NCBI GenBank assembly: GCA_027071315.1
Contig: JALSUP010000009.1
Span: 1 to 47,195 of the forward strand
DNA: 47,195 bases
Source: Sulfurovum sp.
GTDB lineage: Bacteria > Campylobacterota > Campylobacteria > Campylobacterales > Sulfurovaceae
Direction: 5' to 3'
Position numbers and translations under genes: made by a program. Below, piece by piece: positions 1 through 10,227 of this stretch (the stretch's first letter is position 1; every line of letters begins with the position of its first letter). Under the pieces are notes generated by a model, which was given only the letters and a program-made list of their open reading frames with translations, was not told where the DNA came from and made no database searches.

Positions 1-151
1 TTATGGAAGAATTTTTTCTATTGATTTTATAGAATTTCTCTCAAATGAATGAAGGCATCATTTGAGGAATAATGACTTTAGGTTCTGATTTTGGAATTGG
101 GAGGGTATTTTTAGAGGTGCCCTTAAAAGATACTGTGAAGGTAGTAAACAT

Positions 152-676
152 ATGAAAATACATACTTCTGCATCCGTTGTGATCCGACTGTTTTTATGGC
201 TCGTGATGATGATAGGCGGTGCAGTCTATTCTCTTTCCCAAGATTGGGGTACAGCGCTTTTCTCCAGTATTGCTTTCCATACAGTGTCTGCGTTACTGGG
301 GATGGTGATACTTAAACTGGCATTCAATGCAGCAGGGAACGGCGGAAGAGAATTGACCAAAGGACGTGTGGGTGATATTCCCCGTATGGAAACCAACCGT
401 CTGGTCACGACAGGACTTTTCAGCTGTATGCGGCATCCTATGCTGTTCGGATTGACTCTGCTGCCTCTTGGCTGGGCACTTTTACTCGGTTCTCCCACGT
501 TCATTACTCTCATAGCTCCTTTGGAAATGCTTTTTATTATTGTCATGGTGATCGTTTTTGAAGAGAGGGAAGTAGATAAAAAGTTTGGCAAAGCCTATGA
601 GCAGTATAGACAAAAAGTACCGAGGGTCTCTTTTAAATGGAAATGTCTGAAAGCACTTTTTCAAAGCAAAGGTTAA
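152..676 (+). CDS. Isoprenylcysteine/phospholipid methyltransferase-like integral membrane protein
   Basis: 174-aa ORF with several TM segments and the RHPM...FEEREVDKKFGKAYEQYRQKVPR C-terminal pattern typical of the ICMT/PEMT family. Confidence 0.75.
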   Translation: MKIHTSASVVIRLFLWLVMMIGGAVYSLSQDWGTALFSSIAFHTVSALLGMVILKLAFNAAGNGGRELTKGRVGDIPRMETNRLVTTGLFSCMRHPMLFGLTLLPLGWALLLGSPTFITLIAPLEMLFIIVMVIVFEEREVDKKFGKAYEQYRQKVPRVSFKWKCLKALFQSKG

Positions 677-687
677 GGGCTGAGCAT

Positions 688-1905
688 ATGTTCAAAATAG
701 ATGACCCTAAAAATAACACTAAAAATGTAGTACACGCTTTCTTTCTGGCCTTGGCAATTACCATTGCCGAGCCTTCCACCATCCTGCCTTTGATGGTGCA
801 CCATTTCAGTGACAGTGTGATTATGGTAGGTGTTTTTGCTTCTTTGCTTCGTGGCGGAGCGATCATGATACAACTCTACGCCGCTTTTCATGCACAGGCT
901 TACAAGCGGGTATTGCCTTATTTGGGAAAAGTTTTTTTCTTTCGCTGGGTCTCCTGGTTCTCTATTGGCTTGAGTATTTTTTTTATCGGGGACAGCAATA
1001 AACCTTTGACACTTTTTTTGATAGGTGCAGGACTTTTCTTCTTCTCTTTTTCCGCAGGATTTGGAGCGATCTATTTTAAAGAACTTCAGGCCAAGCTTTT
1101 TTCCAAAGAGTATCGCGGTACGACCATGGCAAACAGACAGATAGCAGGTTCTGTGGCTTCCATTATCAGTGGAGGCGTTGCTGGATATGTCTTGAACAAT
1201 TATGAAGCACCTTTGAACTATGCCTATCTTTTCATGGTCAGTTCTGTGTTCATGGTGATCGGTTTTCTGACATTTGTTACAATAGAAGAACCCTCCAAGG
1301 AAAATGTCTCTGTGAAAGAGAAAGAATTTAAAACCTTTATCCGAAATGCCATGCTGCTGCTTAAAAAAGATAAGAGACTGCAGCAGCAGATCCTGGCTAT
1401 TTTTCTCAGTTACAGTTACTTTCTGTCTATGCCTTTCGTGATCCTGAATGCCAACAGTACGTTTACATTGACCGGATGGATGCTGGGTGGGTTTATTACC
1501 GTACAGATGCTTGGAAGTATCATTGGAAGTACATTTTTATGGCGGAAGATCAATGCCTATGAAAAAATGCTCTCTTTGAGTTTTATTTTTATGATCATTG
1601 CTTTTTCCATCGCGGTATTCGCAGACAATGTCTATTCCTATGCCTTGATCTTCCTGCTTTTCGGGATAGCACTGGACGGATTCAATATTTCCGGAATGAA
1701 TCTGGTCATTGAAATAGCCCAGGAAGAGAAACGACCCATTTATACTGCCTTGCAGACCAATATTGCCTCTTTGGGACTCTTTTTCCCCATTCTTGGAGGG
1801 ATTATTTTAAAGTATATAGGCAGTTATACGGTGATCTACGCGATGAGTATTGTACTGCTAATACTTGGATTTGCTGTAAGTACACAGCTAAAAAAGATAA
1901 AATAA
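688..1905 (+). CDS. MFS transporter
   Basis: About 12 hydrophobic segments; the ORF is open from 637 but MFKIDDP at 688 is a likely start. Confidence 0.75.
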   Translation: MFKIDDPKNNTKNVVHAFFLALAITIAEPSTILPLMVHHFSDSVIMVGVFASLLRGGAIMIQLYAAFHAQAYKRVLPYLGKVFFFRWVSWFSIGLSIFFIGDSNKPLTLFLIGAGLFFFSFSAGFGAIYFKELQAKLFSKEYRGTTMANRQIAGSVASIISGGVAGYVLNNYEAPLNYAYLFMVSSVFMVIGFLTFVTIEEPSKENVSVKEKEFKTFIRNAMLLLKKDKRLQQQILAIFLSYSYFLSMPFVILNANSTFTLTGWMLGGFITVQMLGSIIGSTFLWRKINAYEKMLSLSFIFMIIAFSIAVFADNVYSYALIFLLFGIALDGFNISGMNLVIEIAQEEKRPIYTALQTNIASLGLFFPILGGIILKYIGSYTVIYAMSIVLLILGFAVSTQLKKIK

Positions 1906-1981
1906 GAGTAATTTAGTCTTATTTAAGCAAAAGAGTACTATATTAACCTTAGTTATAATATTGATTATAAAGGATTATATT

Positions 1982-2359
1982 ATGAATTTTTCAGATGAAG
2001 ATGTCTATGAAGCGGTTAAAAATCATCTACCGACAGTCAATGAATATGTGGAATCCCATGGTGGGGCTATTGACCTTTTGGGAACAAAGAACGGTACGGT
2101 TTACATAGAGTTGACCGGTACCTGCCATGGTTGTGCTATGAGTCTCATGACCACTAAAATGGTTGTACAAAAAAAACTGAGAGAGCTTATTCACCCTGAA
2201 CTTGTAGTGATCAATGTGGACGGTACTGCCGAGAATGCTTTGCCGGAAAGTTATTATACGCAGGAAAAACCTGAAAAAGATGAAGTGTTTGAGGAAGAAG
2301 TCAGTATCTATGATAAAATTAAAAACCTGTTTGTCAAAGAGAAAGCAGATGTTGTTTAA
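1982..2359 (+). CDS. NifU C-terminal-domain (Fe-S scaffold-like) protein
   Basis: TGTCHGCAMSLMTTKMVVQKKLRE resembles the NifU-like CxxC motif; ATG at 1982 chosen within the ORF opening at 1961. Confidence 0.75.
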   Translation: MNFSDEDVYEAVKNHLPTVNEYVESHGGAIDLLGTKNGTVYIELTGTCHGCAMSLMTTKMVVQKKLRELIHPELVVINVDGTAENALPESYYTQEKPEKDEVFEEEVSIYDKIKNLFVKEKADVV

Positions 2360-3144
2360 TGTCCCTAAATCTTAAAAGAAAATTTGTACGTTTTTTGTTG
2401 GGGACTACCGCTGTATTTCTTTTTACCGCTTGTGGAAAGCCTGATCAGAAAGAGCAGTATAACGGAAAAGCACTGATAGTACAGAAGTGTGCCTCCTGCC
2501 ATAACTTAAAAATGCCGCCTGATACTTATGAAGACGAAAAGGCACCGCCTATGATGGCAGTGGTCTTTCACTTAAAAGATTTTATGAAAATCAGCATGAA
2601 TGATGAAAAGTTCAGCAAATTCATTCCTTTTGTCCAGGATTATGTGATAAACCCAAGTAAAGATAAATCGTACTGTGACAAAGAGAGCCTTAAAACCTAC
2701 GGGGTGATGCCGTCACAGAAAGGCAATGTCACAAAAGATGAACTTGAAGCGATCGCTTCCTATATGTATGATTTTTATGATCAGCAGACATATTTAACGC
2801 AGATGCAGAAGAGAGCTGCATTTGAGGCCCTTCCCAAAGGAGAGCAGCTGGCACGCAGCAATGGCTGTTTTAACTGTCATGCGATGAACAAGTCAGTGGT
2901 AGCTCCCTCTTTTGCACAGATATCCAAAAGAGATGCCAAGGAAATAAGAGATACCATTCAGAATGGAAGTCAAGGGAAATGGAAAGGATTTCATGTGATG
3001 ATGCCTGCATTTAAAAGTATATTAACACACGGGCATATTTTAACATTGCAGCAATGGATACAAAAAGATACCCCTCAAAGACAAGAGGAAAGTGCTGTCA
3101 AAAACAGAGTAGAAACACCATGGAAGGTAAAAAATGATATTTGA
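2359..3144 (+). CDS. Dihaem c-type cytochrome lipoprotein
   Basis: Lipobox-like signal (FLFTACG) and two CxxCH motifs (CASCH, CFNCH); start overlaps the preceding stop (TAATG). Confidence 0.8.
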   Translation: MSLNLKRKFVRFLLGTTAVFLFTACGKPDQKEQYNGKALIVQKCASCHNLKMPPDTYEDEKAPPMMAVVFHLKDFMKISMNDEKFSKFIPFVQDYVINPSKDKSYCDKESLKTYGVMPSQKGNVTKDELEAIASYMYDFYDQQTYLTQMQKRAAFEALPKGEQLARSNGCFNCHAMNKSVVAPSFAQISKRDAKEIRDTIQNGSQGKWKGFHVMMPAFKSILTHGHILTLQQWIQKDTPQRQEESAVKNRVETPWKVKNDI

Positions 3145-3730
3145 TCTAGGTAAAGATAAAGCGTTAAACGAAACTTACAAACTGATGGCACAGACCATCA
3201 TCCCCAGACCTGTTGCTTGGGTTGTGACGGAAGATGACGGTGTGGTTAACATTGCCCCGTTCTCTTATTTTATAGGCTTGTCTTCTGAGCCTGCTACTGT
3301 ACTTATTTCCGTAGGACATAAGCCTGACGCTAGTCCTAAAGATACGCTTGCAAATATACGTAAACATCAAAAATGTACGATTTGTATGGTGCAGGAGAAT
3401 GATCTGGAGAAGATGCACTTTTCCTCTAAAGGATTGGATAAAGATGTCAGTGAAGCAGAAATGTTTTCCATTGAAACAGAGACCTTTACGGAAGGCTATC
3501 CTCCTATGATCAAGGGAGTGCCCTGTGCCTATGTCTGTGAGCTTAATCAGGAGATAGATCTTGGCGGAGGAACAACGATTCCTCTGGTATTAAATGTCAG
3601 GCAGATATTTGTCAATGATGAGGTCATTACCGATAAAGAGAGACTGACTATCTCATTTGACCCTGTGGCACGTATAGGCAAGAGTTATGCTTTTTTGGGC
3701 GAAGAGATCGATGCACCTGCCATACCTTAG
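3134..3730 (+). CDS. Flavin reductase (FMN-binding) family protein
   Basis: IIPRPVAWVVTEDDGVVNIAPFSYF...SVGHKPDASPKDTLANI motif. Confidence 0.85.
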   Translation: MIFDLGKDKALNETYKLMAQTIIPRPVAWVVTEDDGVVNIAPFSYFIGLSSEPATVLISVGHKPDASPKDTLANIRKHQKCTICMVQENDLEKMHFSSKGLDKDVSEAEMFSIETETFTEGYPPMIKGVPCAYVCELNQEIDLGGGTTIPLVLNVRQIFVNDEVITDKERLTISFDPVARIGKSYAFLGEEIDAPAIP

Positions 3731-3744
3731 ATTCACAGGTATGG
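3720..3744. terminator. Stem-loop between convergent genes
   Basis: ccatacc...ggtatgg inverted repeat between the flavin reductase (+) and norF-like (-) ends. Confidence 0.45.
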
Positions 3745-3754
3745 TCAGTGCATA

Positions 3755-4009
3755 CTACGCGGGTAGATAATATGCCACAGCAATAAGTGACATAACAATG
3801 CTAAGCCATATGCTTGGTATCCATCTATATTTCCCCGTAACATTTTTGAGTTCCATAAAATAATCCAACACCAACTGTACTTTTATAAATGTTGTTACAA
3901 GCAGTATGGCGACAAAAAAGCTATTGATATAATGCAAATGTCCCAAGAGGTAGGCAAAAATAGTCAAGCCCACTAAAATTATCCAAACAATTTCTAAAGT
4001 TTTTGTCAT
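3755..4009 (-). CDS. norF: NorF-like / prokaryotic cytochrome oxidase subunit IV-like small membrane protein
   Basis: 84 aa, three hydrophobic segments, directly downstream of norE in a nor cluster. Confidence 0.6.
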   Translation of the reverse strand: MTKTLEIVWIILVGLTIFAYLLGHLHYINSFFVAILLVTTFIKVQLVLDYFMELKNVTGKYRWIPSIWLSIVMSLIAVAYYLPA

Positions 4010-4018
4010 CTTTTTGCC

Positions 4019-4624
4019 TTATCTTATAATATATACTAATGGAAAGAGAATAATCCATAAAAAATCTACCATATGCCAATACGCAGCACCACTCACTATC
4101 CCTTTATGATCTTCGATGGTATAGCCATAGATTCTTGTCTTTTGAAAAATATTAAATAAAATAATAGAGCCTAGAAGCACATGCATAAAGTGAAAGCCGG
4201 TCAACATAAAATAAAACATAAAGAACTTGTTTGTACTAAGAGTAAGTCCTTCCCCAAACATATGAGAAAACTCAAATATCTTATTGACTAAAAACCCAGC
4301 ACTAAAAATCATAGCAAGAAACAACCATTTGGATGCTTTTTTATTGAACTCTTCACGGCGATTATCTGTCATGTTTTGAATACTTGTGACTGCTTTCACC
4401 ACAAAATAGCTACTTGTTACCAAAAGCAGCGTATTGATAAACCCTGATGTTGTCTCCAGCATCAGCTGAGAGTGGTTAAACATTTCAAGATTTGCTCTGC
4501 GTGAAAAAGCGTAACCTATAAAAAAAAGACCAAAGGTAATAAGTTCCACATAAATAATGATCCAAATGCCGAAATCCCCAGGAGGATATGGCTCTTTTTT
4601 CAGTGCTGCATTATGCATCTTCAT
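4019..4624 (-). CDS. norE: NorE-like cytochrome c oxidase subunit III family protein
   Basis: PPGDFGIWIIIYVELITFGLFFIGYAFSRR and GFHFMHVLLG...AAYWHMVDFLWIILFPLVYI are subunit III motifs; start trimmed to MKMHNAALKK. Confidence 0.8.
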   Translation of the reverse strand: MKMHNAALKKEPYPPGDFGIWIIIYVELITFGLFFIGYAFSRRANLEMFNHSQLMLETTSGFINTLLLVTSSYFVVKAVTSIQNMTDNRREEFNKKASKWLFLAMIFSAGFLVNKIFEFSHMFGEGLTLSTNKFFMFYFMLTGFHFMHVLLGSIILFNIFQKTRIYGYTIEDHKGIVSGAAYWHMVDFLWIILFPLVYIIR

Positions 4625-5411
4625 TCTTTGTAAAATGGAGTGCAATAAGCTTTTCAAGTACTGAGAGTACATCATTGTCATCACTCAGTGATTCCACTAT
4701 CGTATGCATACAGGCTTGATAGGGATCAAATCCTTTGACAATAAGTTTCCCTGCATAGATAAGCAGTCTTGTGGATACGGCTTCTTGAATGTCTGTATCA
4801 TCAAGTTGTCTTATCTCGCTTGCGATATCTACAAGCTTTTGTGCAGTCTGGGCATCTACGCCACTTTCATTGATGAGTACCTCTTTTTCTATATCAGGTT
4901 TTGGATAATCAAAACTCAAAGAAATAAAACGCTGTTTTGTGCTGGGCTTCATTCCTTTAAGTACATTTTGATACCCGGGATTATAAGAGACTACAAGCAT
5001 AAAGTCCGGATGTGCTTCTATCACTTCACCTGTTCTGTCTATGGGTAGGATTCTTCTGTAATCAGCAAGAGAATGGAGTACAACAGTGGTGTCTTTTCTG
5101 GCTTCAATAATTTCATCAATATAACAAATGCCACCATTGCGTACCGCTTTTGTCAATGGTCCATCCTGCCAATAAGTACCATTTTCATCTATAAGGTGTC
5201 GACCGACCAAATCGGCTGCACTTAAATCATCATGACAAACCACAGTATAGACATCTCGACCAAGTTCTTCACCCATAGCTTCGATAAATCTGGTTTTTCC
5301 GCATCCTGTGGGTCCTTTGATCAGAACAGGCAGATTCATACCTGCGGCTGCTTGAAAAAGCTCCACTTCATTTGATTGGGGTAAATAGTAAGTGTGTGAC
5401 ATCATTTTCAT
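4611..5411 (-). CDS. norQ: NorQ/CbbQ-family MoxR AAA+ ATPase
   Basis: Walker A (GPTGCGKTRF), Walker B (GGICYIDEIIEA), CbbQ/NorQ C-terminal region; 5' to norE. Confidence 0.9.
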   Translation of the reverse strand: MKMMSHTYYLPQSNEVELFQAAAGMNLPVLIKGPTGCGKTRFIEAMGEELGRDVYTVVCHDDLSAADLVGRHLIDENGTYWQDGPLTKAVRNGGICYIDEIIEARKDTTVVLHSLADYRRILPIDRTGEVIEAHPDFMLVVSYNPGYQNVLKGMKPSTKQRFISLSFDYPKPDIEKEVLINESGVDAQTAQKLVDIASEIRQLDDTDIQEAVSTRLLIYAGKLIVKGFDPYQACMHTIVESLSDDNDVLSVLEKLIALHFTKNEDA

Positions 5412-5414
5412 TCC

Positions 5415-7220
5415 TTATTTGGTTAAATTTATATAAACTTCAGTAAGCACTTTTGGTAACTTTTGTCCATTGCGTACAATAGCATAGCCGTTAGCGCCAA
5501 AAAGATAATTCAAATACTCTTTTGCATCCAGATCAATCGTAATACAAAATGGTGTAATCCCTTTTTTCTTCGCTTCCTGAAGTGCTTTTTTTGTATCTTC
5601 AATACCGTAACGCCCATCATATCTATCTTCATCATTTGGTTTACCGTCACTAATGATAAGTAAGAGTTTATTTGAATTTTGCTGTTTATCTAATATGGTG
5701 ATACTCTCCCGAATAGCAGCACCCATTCTGGTATAGTATTGTGGCTTTATGCTATCAATTCTACCGCGTATCAAAGCATCATATCTGTCTTTAAAATTTT
5801 TAATAATATTAAAATAGACCTTTTTATTTTGAAGTGAAGAAAAAGTATAAATAGCAAATTTATCTTCAAGCTTCTCAAGGGCTTCGCTAAAAACCATCAG
5901 CGAATCTTTAATCACATCGATAATTCGTATCTCTTGGGTGATACCCCCTTCTGTCGAGAGTGATATGTCGGCTAAAAGCAGTGTCGACATATCACGTGTT
6001 TTTTTTTCATAAGTGGTGTAGAAATTTTGATGATGCATTGATTTGTTTTGATGTGACATATACTCTATCCAGCTATCCATATTGAGTTCATCTCCATACG
6101 GTAGACGGTCATTTTTAATGCGATTGAGTTGGAGCATATCAAGTTCCGCCTGAATGTGTTTGACCGTTTTTTTAAGTCTTTGTGGAAGTTCTATGGGGAG
6201 TACATTCATAGTGACTTGTGGTAAGATACGGGCATATTTCACTAAATAATCATTTTTTTTGTAATCCCACTCATCCAAATAGTGTCCTTTGCCAAGTGGA
6301 TATATCACCGTATTGTCAGGTAAAAGTTCCAAATCCATTTTAATACGTGCCGAAAGGTTTGCCTGTTTCTGTCCAATGGTGATCTCATCCAAATCCTCAG
6401 CATGATACAACGCATCTTCATCAAAACTGTCATCTTCGCATCGGTCTACATTTACTTGCTCAAAGATACTCATTAAAGATTCTGGTAAAAAAGCCAAGAA
6501 ACCATCTGTTTCATGTTTGTCATCTATCTGTTCGGTCTGCTTTTTCATCTGAAGCTCTTCAGATTGATCCCTATCATCTCTTGTTGGCGCTACTTGTTCT
6601 TCCTCTTCGTTATCGTTGGCATAGTTCGCCGTGATAGAGGGTGGGTATATCCATAAAGGGTTTGGATACGCATTTATTAAATCTTCATTTGACTGTGCAT
6701 CTAAAGAGTTAAGAAATGATAATTGTTCATATTTATCCACAAGGTAAGGTGTTGCTTCTTTGTAAAAAAGATCAAAACCGCTATATCGTTTTGTAAGGTA
6801 ATGCAGCGCTTGCATATTTTGTTCTATAAGGTTGCGGTTGTTTATGTTTTTCACTTGTGCTGCAAGTGCAACAAGCCAATAGTAAAGCATCTCATTTTGC
6901 TCTTTTGTAGCAAAATAGGCGAATGATGCAGGAAGATAGACAGCCTCTTCATCTTGCCATGTCAAGTAAAATTCTTTTCCTAAAAAAGAGAGCTTTTCTA
7001 AAAGTGTTCGTGTCGTCTCAACATATCTTTTGTCCGTTATTTTAAGTTCTTTTGCTTTTTCACCACCTATAAGGCGGTGAAAAATATGTAAAGATTTGGA
7101 AATGTCTTCAAAATAGACTATCTGCTCTTCATGAAATTTATGGACTTTCTTATTGAGATATCTATCCCAAACTTTTCCCATACTCTCTTCAAATTCAAGC
7201 CAATAATGAAGCATTTTCAT
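5415..7220 (-). CDS. norD: NorD, VWA-domain nitric oxide reductase activation protein
   Basis: VWA domain (LLLADISLSTEGG..., LLLIISDGKPNDEDRYDGRYGIEDTKKAL) and position next to norQ and norB. Confidence 0.9.
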   Translation of the reverse strand: MKMLHYWLEFEESMGKVWDRYLNKKVHKFHEEQIVYFEDISKSLHIFHRLIGGEKAKELKITDKRYVETTRTLLEKLSFLGKEFYLTWQDEEAVYLPASFAYFATKEQNEMLYYWLVALAAQVKNINNRNLIEQNMQALHYLTKRYSGFDLFYKEATPYLVDKYEQLSFLNSLDAQSNEDLINAYPNPLWIYPPSITANYANDNEEEEQVAPTRDDRDQSEELQMKKQTEQIDDKHETDGFLAFLPESLMSIFEQVNVDRCEDDSFDEDALYHAEDLDEITIGQKQANLSARIKMDLELLPDNTVIYPLGKGHYLDEWDYKKNDYLVKYARILPQVTMNVLPIELPQRLKKTVKHIQAELDMLQLNRIKNDRLPYGDELNMDSWIEYMSHQNKSMHHQNFYTTYEKKTRDMSTLLLADISLSTEGGITQEIRIIDVIKDSLMVFSEALEKLEDKFAIYTFSSLQNKKVYFNIIKNFKDRYDALIRGRIDSIKPQYYTRMGAAIRESITILDKQQNSNKLLLIISDGKPNDEDRYDGRYGIEDTKKALQEAKKKGITPFCITIDLDAKEYLNYLFGANGYAIVRNGQKLPKVLTEVYINLTK

Positions 7221-7223
7221 GGA

Positions 7224-8606
<1,383 letters not shown>

Positions 8607-9053
8607 CTACCCTTCAATTGTTGGTGGCCATTCATTGGCATTGATTTTTGATGTCCAGATTAGAAAATCCGATAAATTATCAACTTCTGCCGGTGTTAAA
8701 TGAAACTGTGGCATTTTTCTTCTGTTTGGTGTACTGAGCGGTTGTGCAGCCATCCACCCTTGCATATAAGCTTTAAATGTTGTTTCGTCAGAAGCGCCTC
8801 TTCTTTGAAATACGTTCATGAGTTCCGGTGCATAATAAGCGCCTTCTCCCACAATAGTATGACAGCCGACACAGTCATTTTTTTCCCAAAGTTTCTTTCC
8901 TGCTACAACACTTTCAGTCATATTCTGCTGATTGGACCGCTTTGGAATTTGATGTACAGTATCAAAAGTAAGGGCAATGAATATCAACAGTGCGAATGTA
9001 CCGCCACCATAATAGATATTCTTTGCCATACTTTTCGTTATACGTTCAGTCAT
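8607..9053 (-). CDS. norC: Nitric oxide reductase cytochrome c subunit
   Basis: N-terminal TM, CVGCHTIVGEGAYYAPELMNVFQRRG, upstream of norB. Confidence 0.95.
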   Translation of the reverse strand: MTERITKSMAKNIYYGGGTFALLIFIALTFDTVHQIPKRSNQQNMTESVVAGKKLWEKNDCVGCHTIVGEGAYYAPELMNVFQRRGASDETTFKAYMQGWMAAQPLSTPNRRKMPQFHLTPAEVDNLSDFLIWTSKINANEWPPTIEG

Positions 9054-9070
9054 GGATTATCCTCTTTTTA

Positions 9071-9093
9071 AATTCTACCAGTAAGTAGTAATT
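9071..9093. promoter_or_regulatory. Operator-like imperfect palindrome, copy 1
   Basis: aattctaccagtaagtagtaatt; near-identical to the copy at 9116-9138. Confidence 0.6.
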
Positions 9094-9115
9094 GGAATAT
9101 TAGCGAGATATTATT

Positions 9116-9138
9116 AATTCTACCTTTAAGTAGTAATT
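9116..9138. promoter_or_regulatory. Operator-like imperfect palindrome, copy 2
   Basis: aattctacctttaagtagtaatt; overlaps the -35 region implied by TATAAT at 9152-9157. Confidence 0.6.
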
Positions 9139-9189
9139 ATATTTATTTTTGTATAATATGACGCAAAAATGATTATTTAAAGGAGTCAT

Positions 9190-9603
9190 ATGCAATTGAG
9201 CAACAGTTCACAATATGCTATAAGGATCCTAGCTTATATGGCAGATCAAAAAGATTCTAAACTTATGAATGCTACAGAACTGGCGGGAGCACTCTATATA
9301 CCCTATAAATTTTTGACTAAAATCATGACGGAACTTGTAAAAGTCGGTTTGGTGGTATCAATACGGGGAAGAGAAGGCGGATACAAATTTGAAAAGAAAA
9401 CTTCCGAAATCATGGTGAGTGATATTCTGGATATCTTTAATGATTCTATAAAAGACGAGCAGTGTGTTTTGGGTATAGGCTTTTGTAACGGGCTGTGTAA
9501 ATGTGCTTTGCATGACCAGTGGATGGAACCGAAACTTTTGCTGCAAAGAATGTTTCGGGAATCGAGCCTGGAAGATATTGCCGGAAGAGGATGTAAAATA
9601 TAG
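9190..9603 (+). CDS. Rrf2-family transcriptional regulator (NsrR-like)
   Basis: N-terminal MQLSNSSQYAIRILAYMA, RGREGGYKF wing, Cys cluster (CVLGIGFCNGLCKCALHDQW); divergent from norC. Confidence 0.85.
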   Translation: MQLSNSSQYAIRILAYMADQKDSKLMNATELAGALYIPYKFLTKIMTELVKVGLVVSIRGREGGYKFEKKTSEIMVSDILDIFNDSIKDEQCVLGIGFCNGLCKCALHDQWMEPKLLLQRMFRESSLEDIAGRGCKI

Positions 9604-9642
9604 TTGGCGCTTTTCTTAAGTTAGATTGGTTAAAATCGCTTC

Positions 9643-10224
9643 ATGTTAATACGAAAACTTTTTAAATTTGAAAATGCACATATTGTACGTGACTGTTCTA
9701 CACAGCGTTGTTCTGAAAATATTCACGGGCACTCCTATAAAGTAGAAGTGCTCTTAGAGTCAAACTATCTTGACAATGGTCAGATGGTCTATGATTTTGG
9801 TTTAACGAAGCGCTATATCAAAGAGCTGATCGACTCTTTTGATCATGCCATTACCCTCTGGTCACAGGATGACAAAGCCTATAGAGATGCCATGAAGCAG
9901 TACAGTCGCAGATGGGTGGAATTACCTGTTTCCCCTTCCGCGGAACAATTCTCGCGGGTGATCTATCTGATGGTCGAGCGTGTCCTTGCCTGTACCGATA
10001 TGCAAAATGGTGAAAATGAGGTGAAGCTTCACAGTATCATTGTGCATGAGACGGAAACGGGTTATGCACAGGGGTTTAAAGAGGATGCCCACAGCCTGCT
10101 TATGGGGGAGATAAAGCTTGAGGATATCTGTTTTTCAGAGCAGGTTAAAAGCGAATGGAGCGACCCTCAGCTCTGGGAGAAGCTCTTAAAAGAAGAACGC
10201 AGTATCAACCCCAAAAAGGTGTGA
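9643..10224 (+). CDS. queD: 6-carboxytetrahydropterin synthase / 6-pyruvoyl-tetrahydropterin synthase family (QueD-like)
   Basis: FKFENAHIV..., SENIHGHSYKVEV, FDHAITL motifs. Confidence 0.8.
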   Translation: MLIRKLFKFENAHIVRDCSTQRCSENIHGHSYKVEVLLESNYLDNGQMVYDFGLTKRYIKELIDSFDHAITLWSQDDKAYRDAMKQYSRRWVELPVSPSAEQFSRVIYLMVERVLACTDMQNGENEVKLHSIIVHETETGYAQGFKEDAHSLLMGEIKLEDICFSEQVKSEWSDPQLWEKLLKEERSINPKKV

Positions 10225-10227
10225 TGC

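Noticed and set aside
9071-9138. Operator pair as a short tandem repeat or CRISPR-like signal
   Set aside because: Only two copies, each internally palindromic and positioned at a divergent promoter, so a regulatory reading is simpler.
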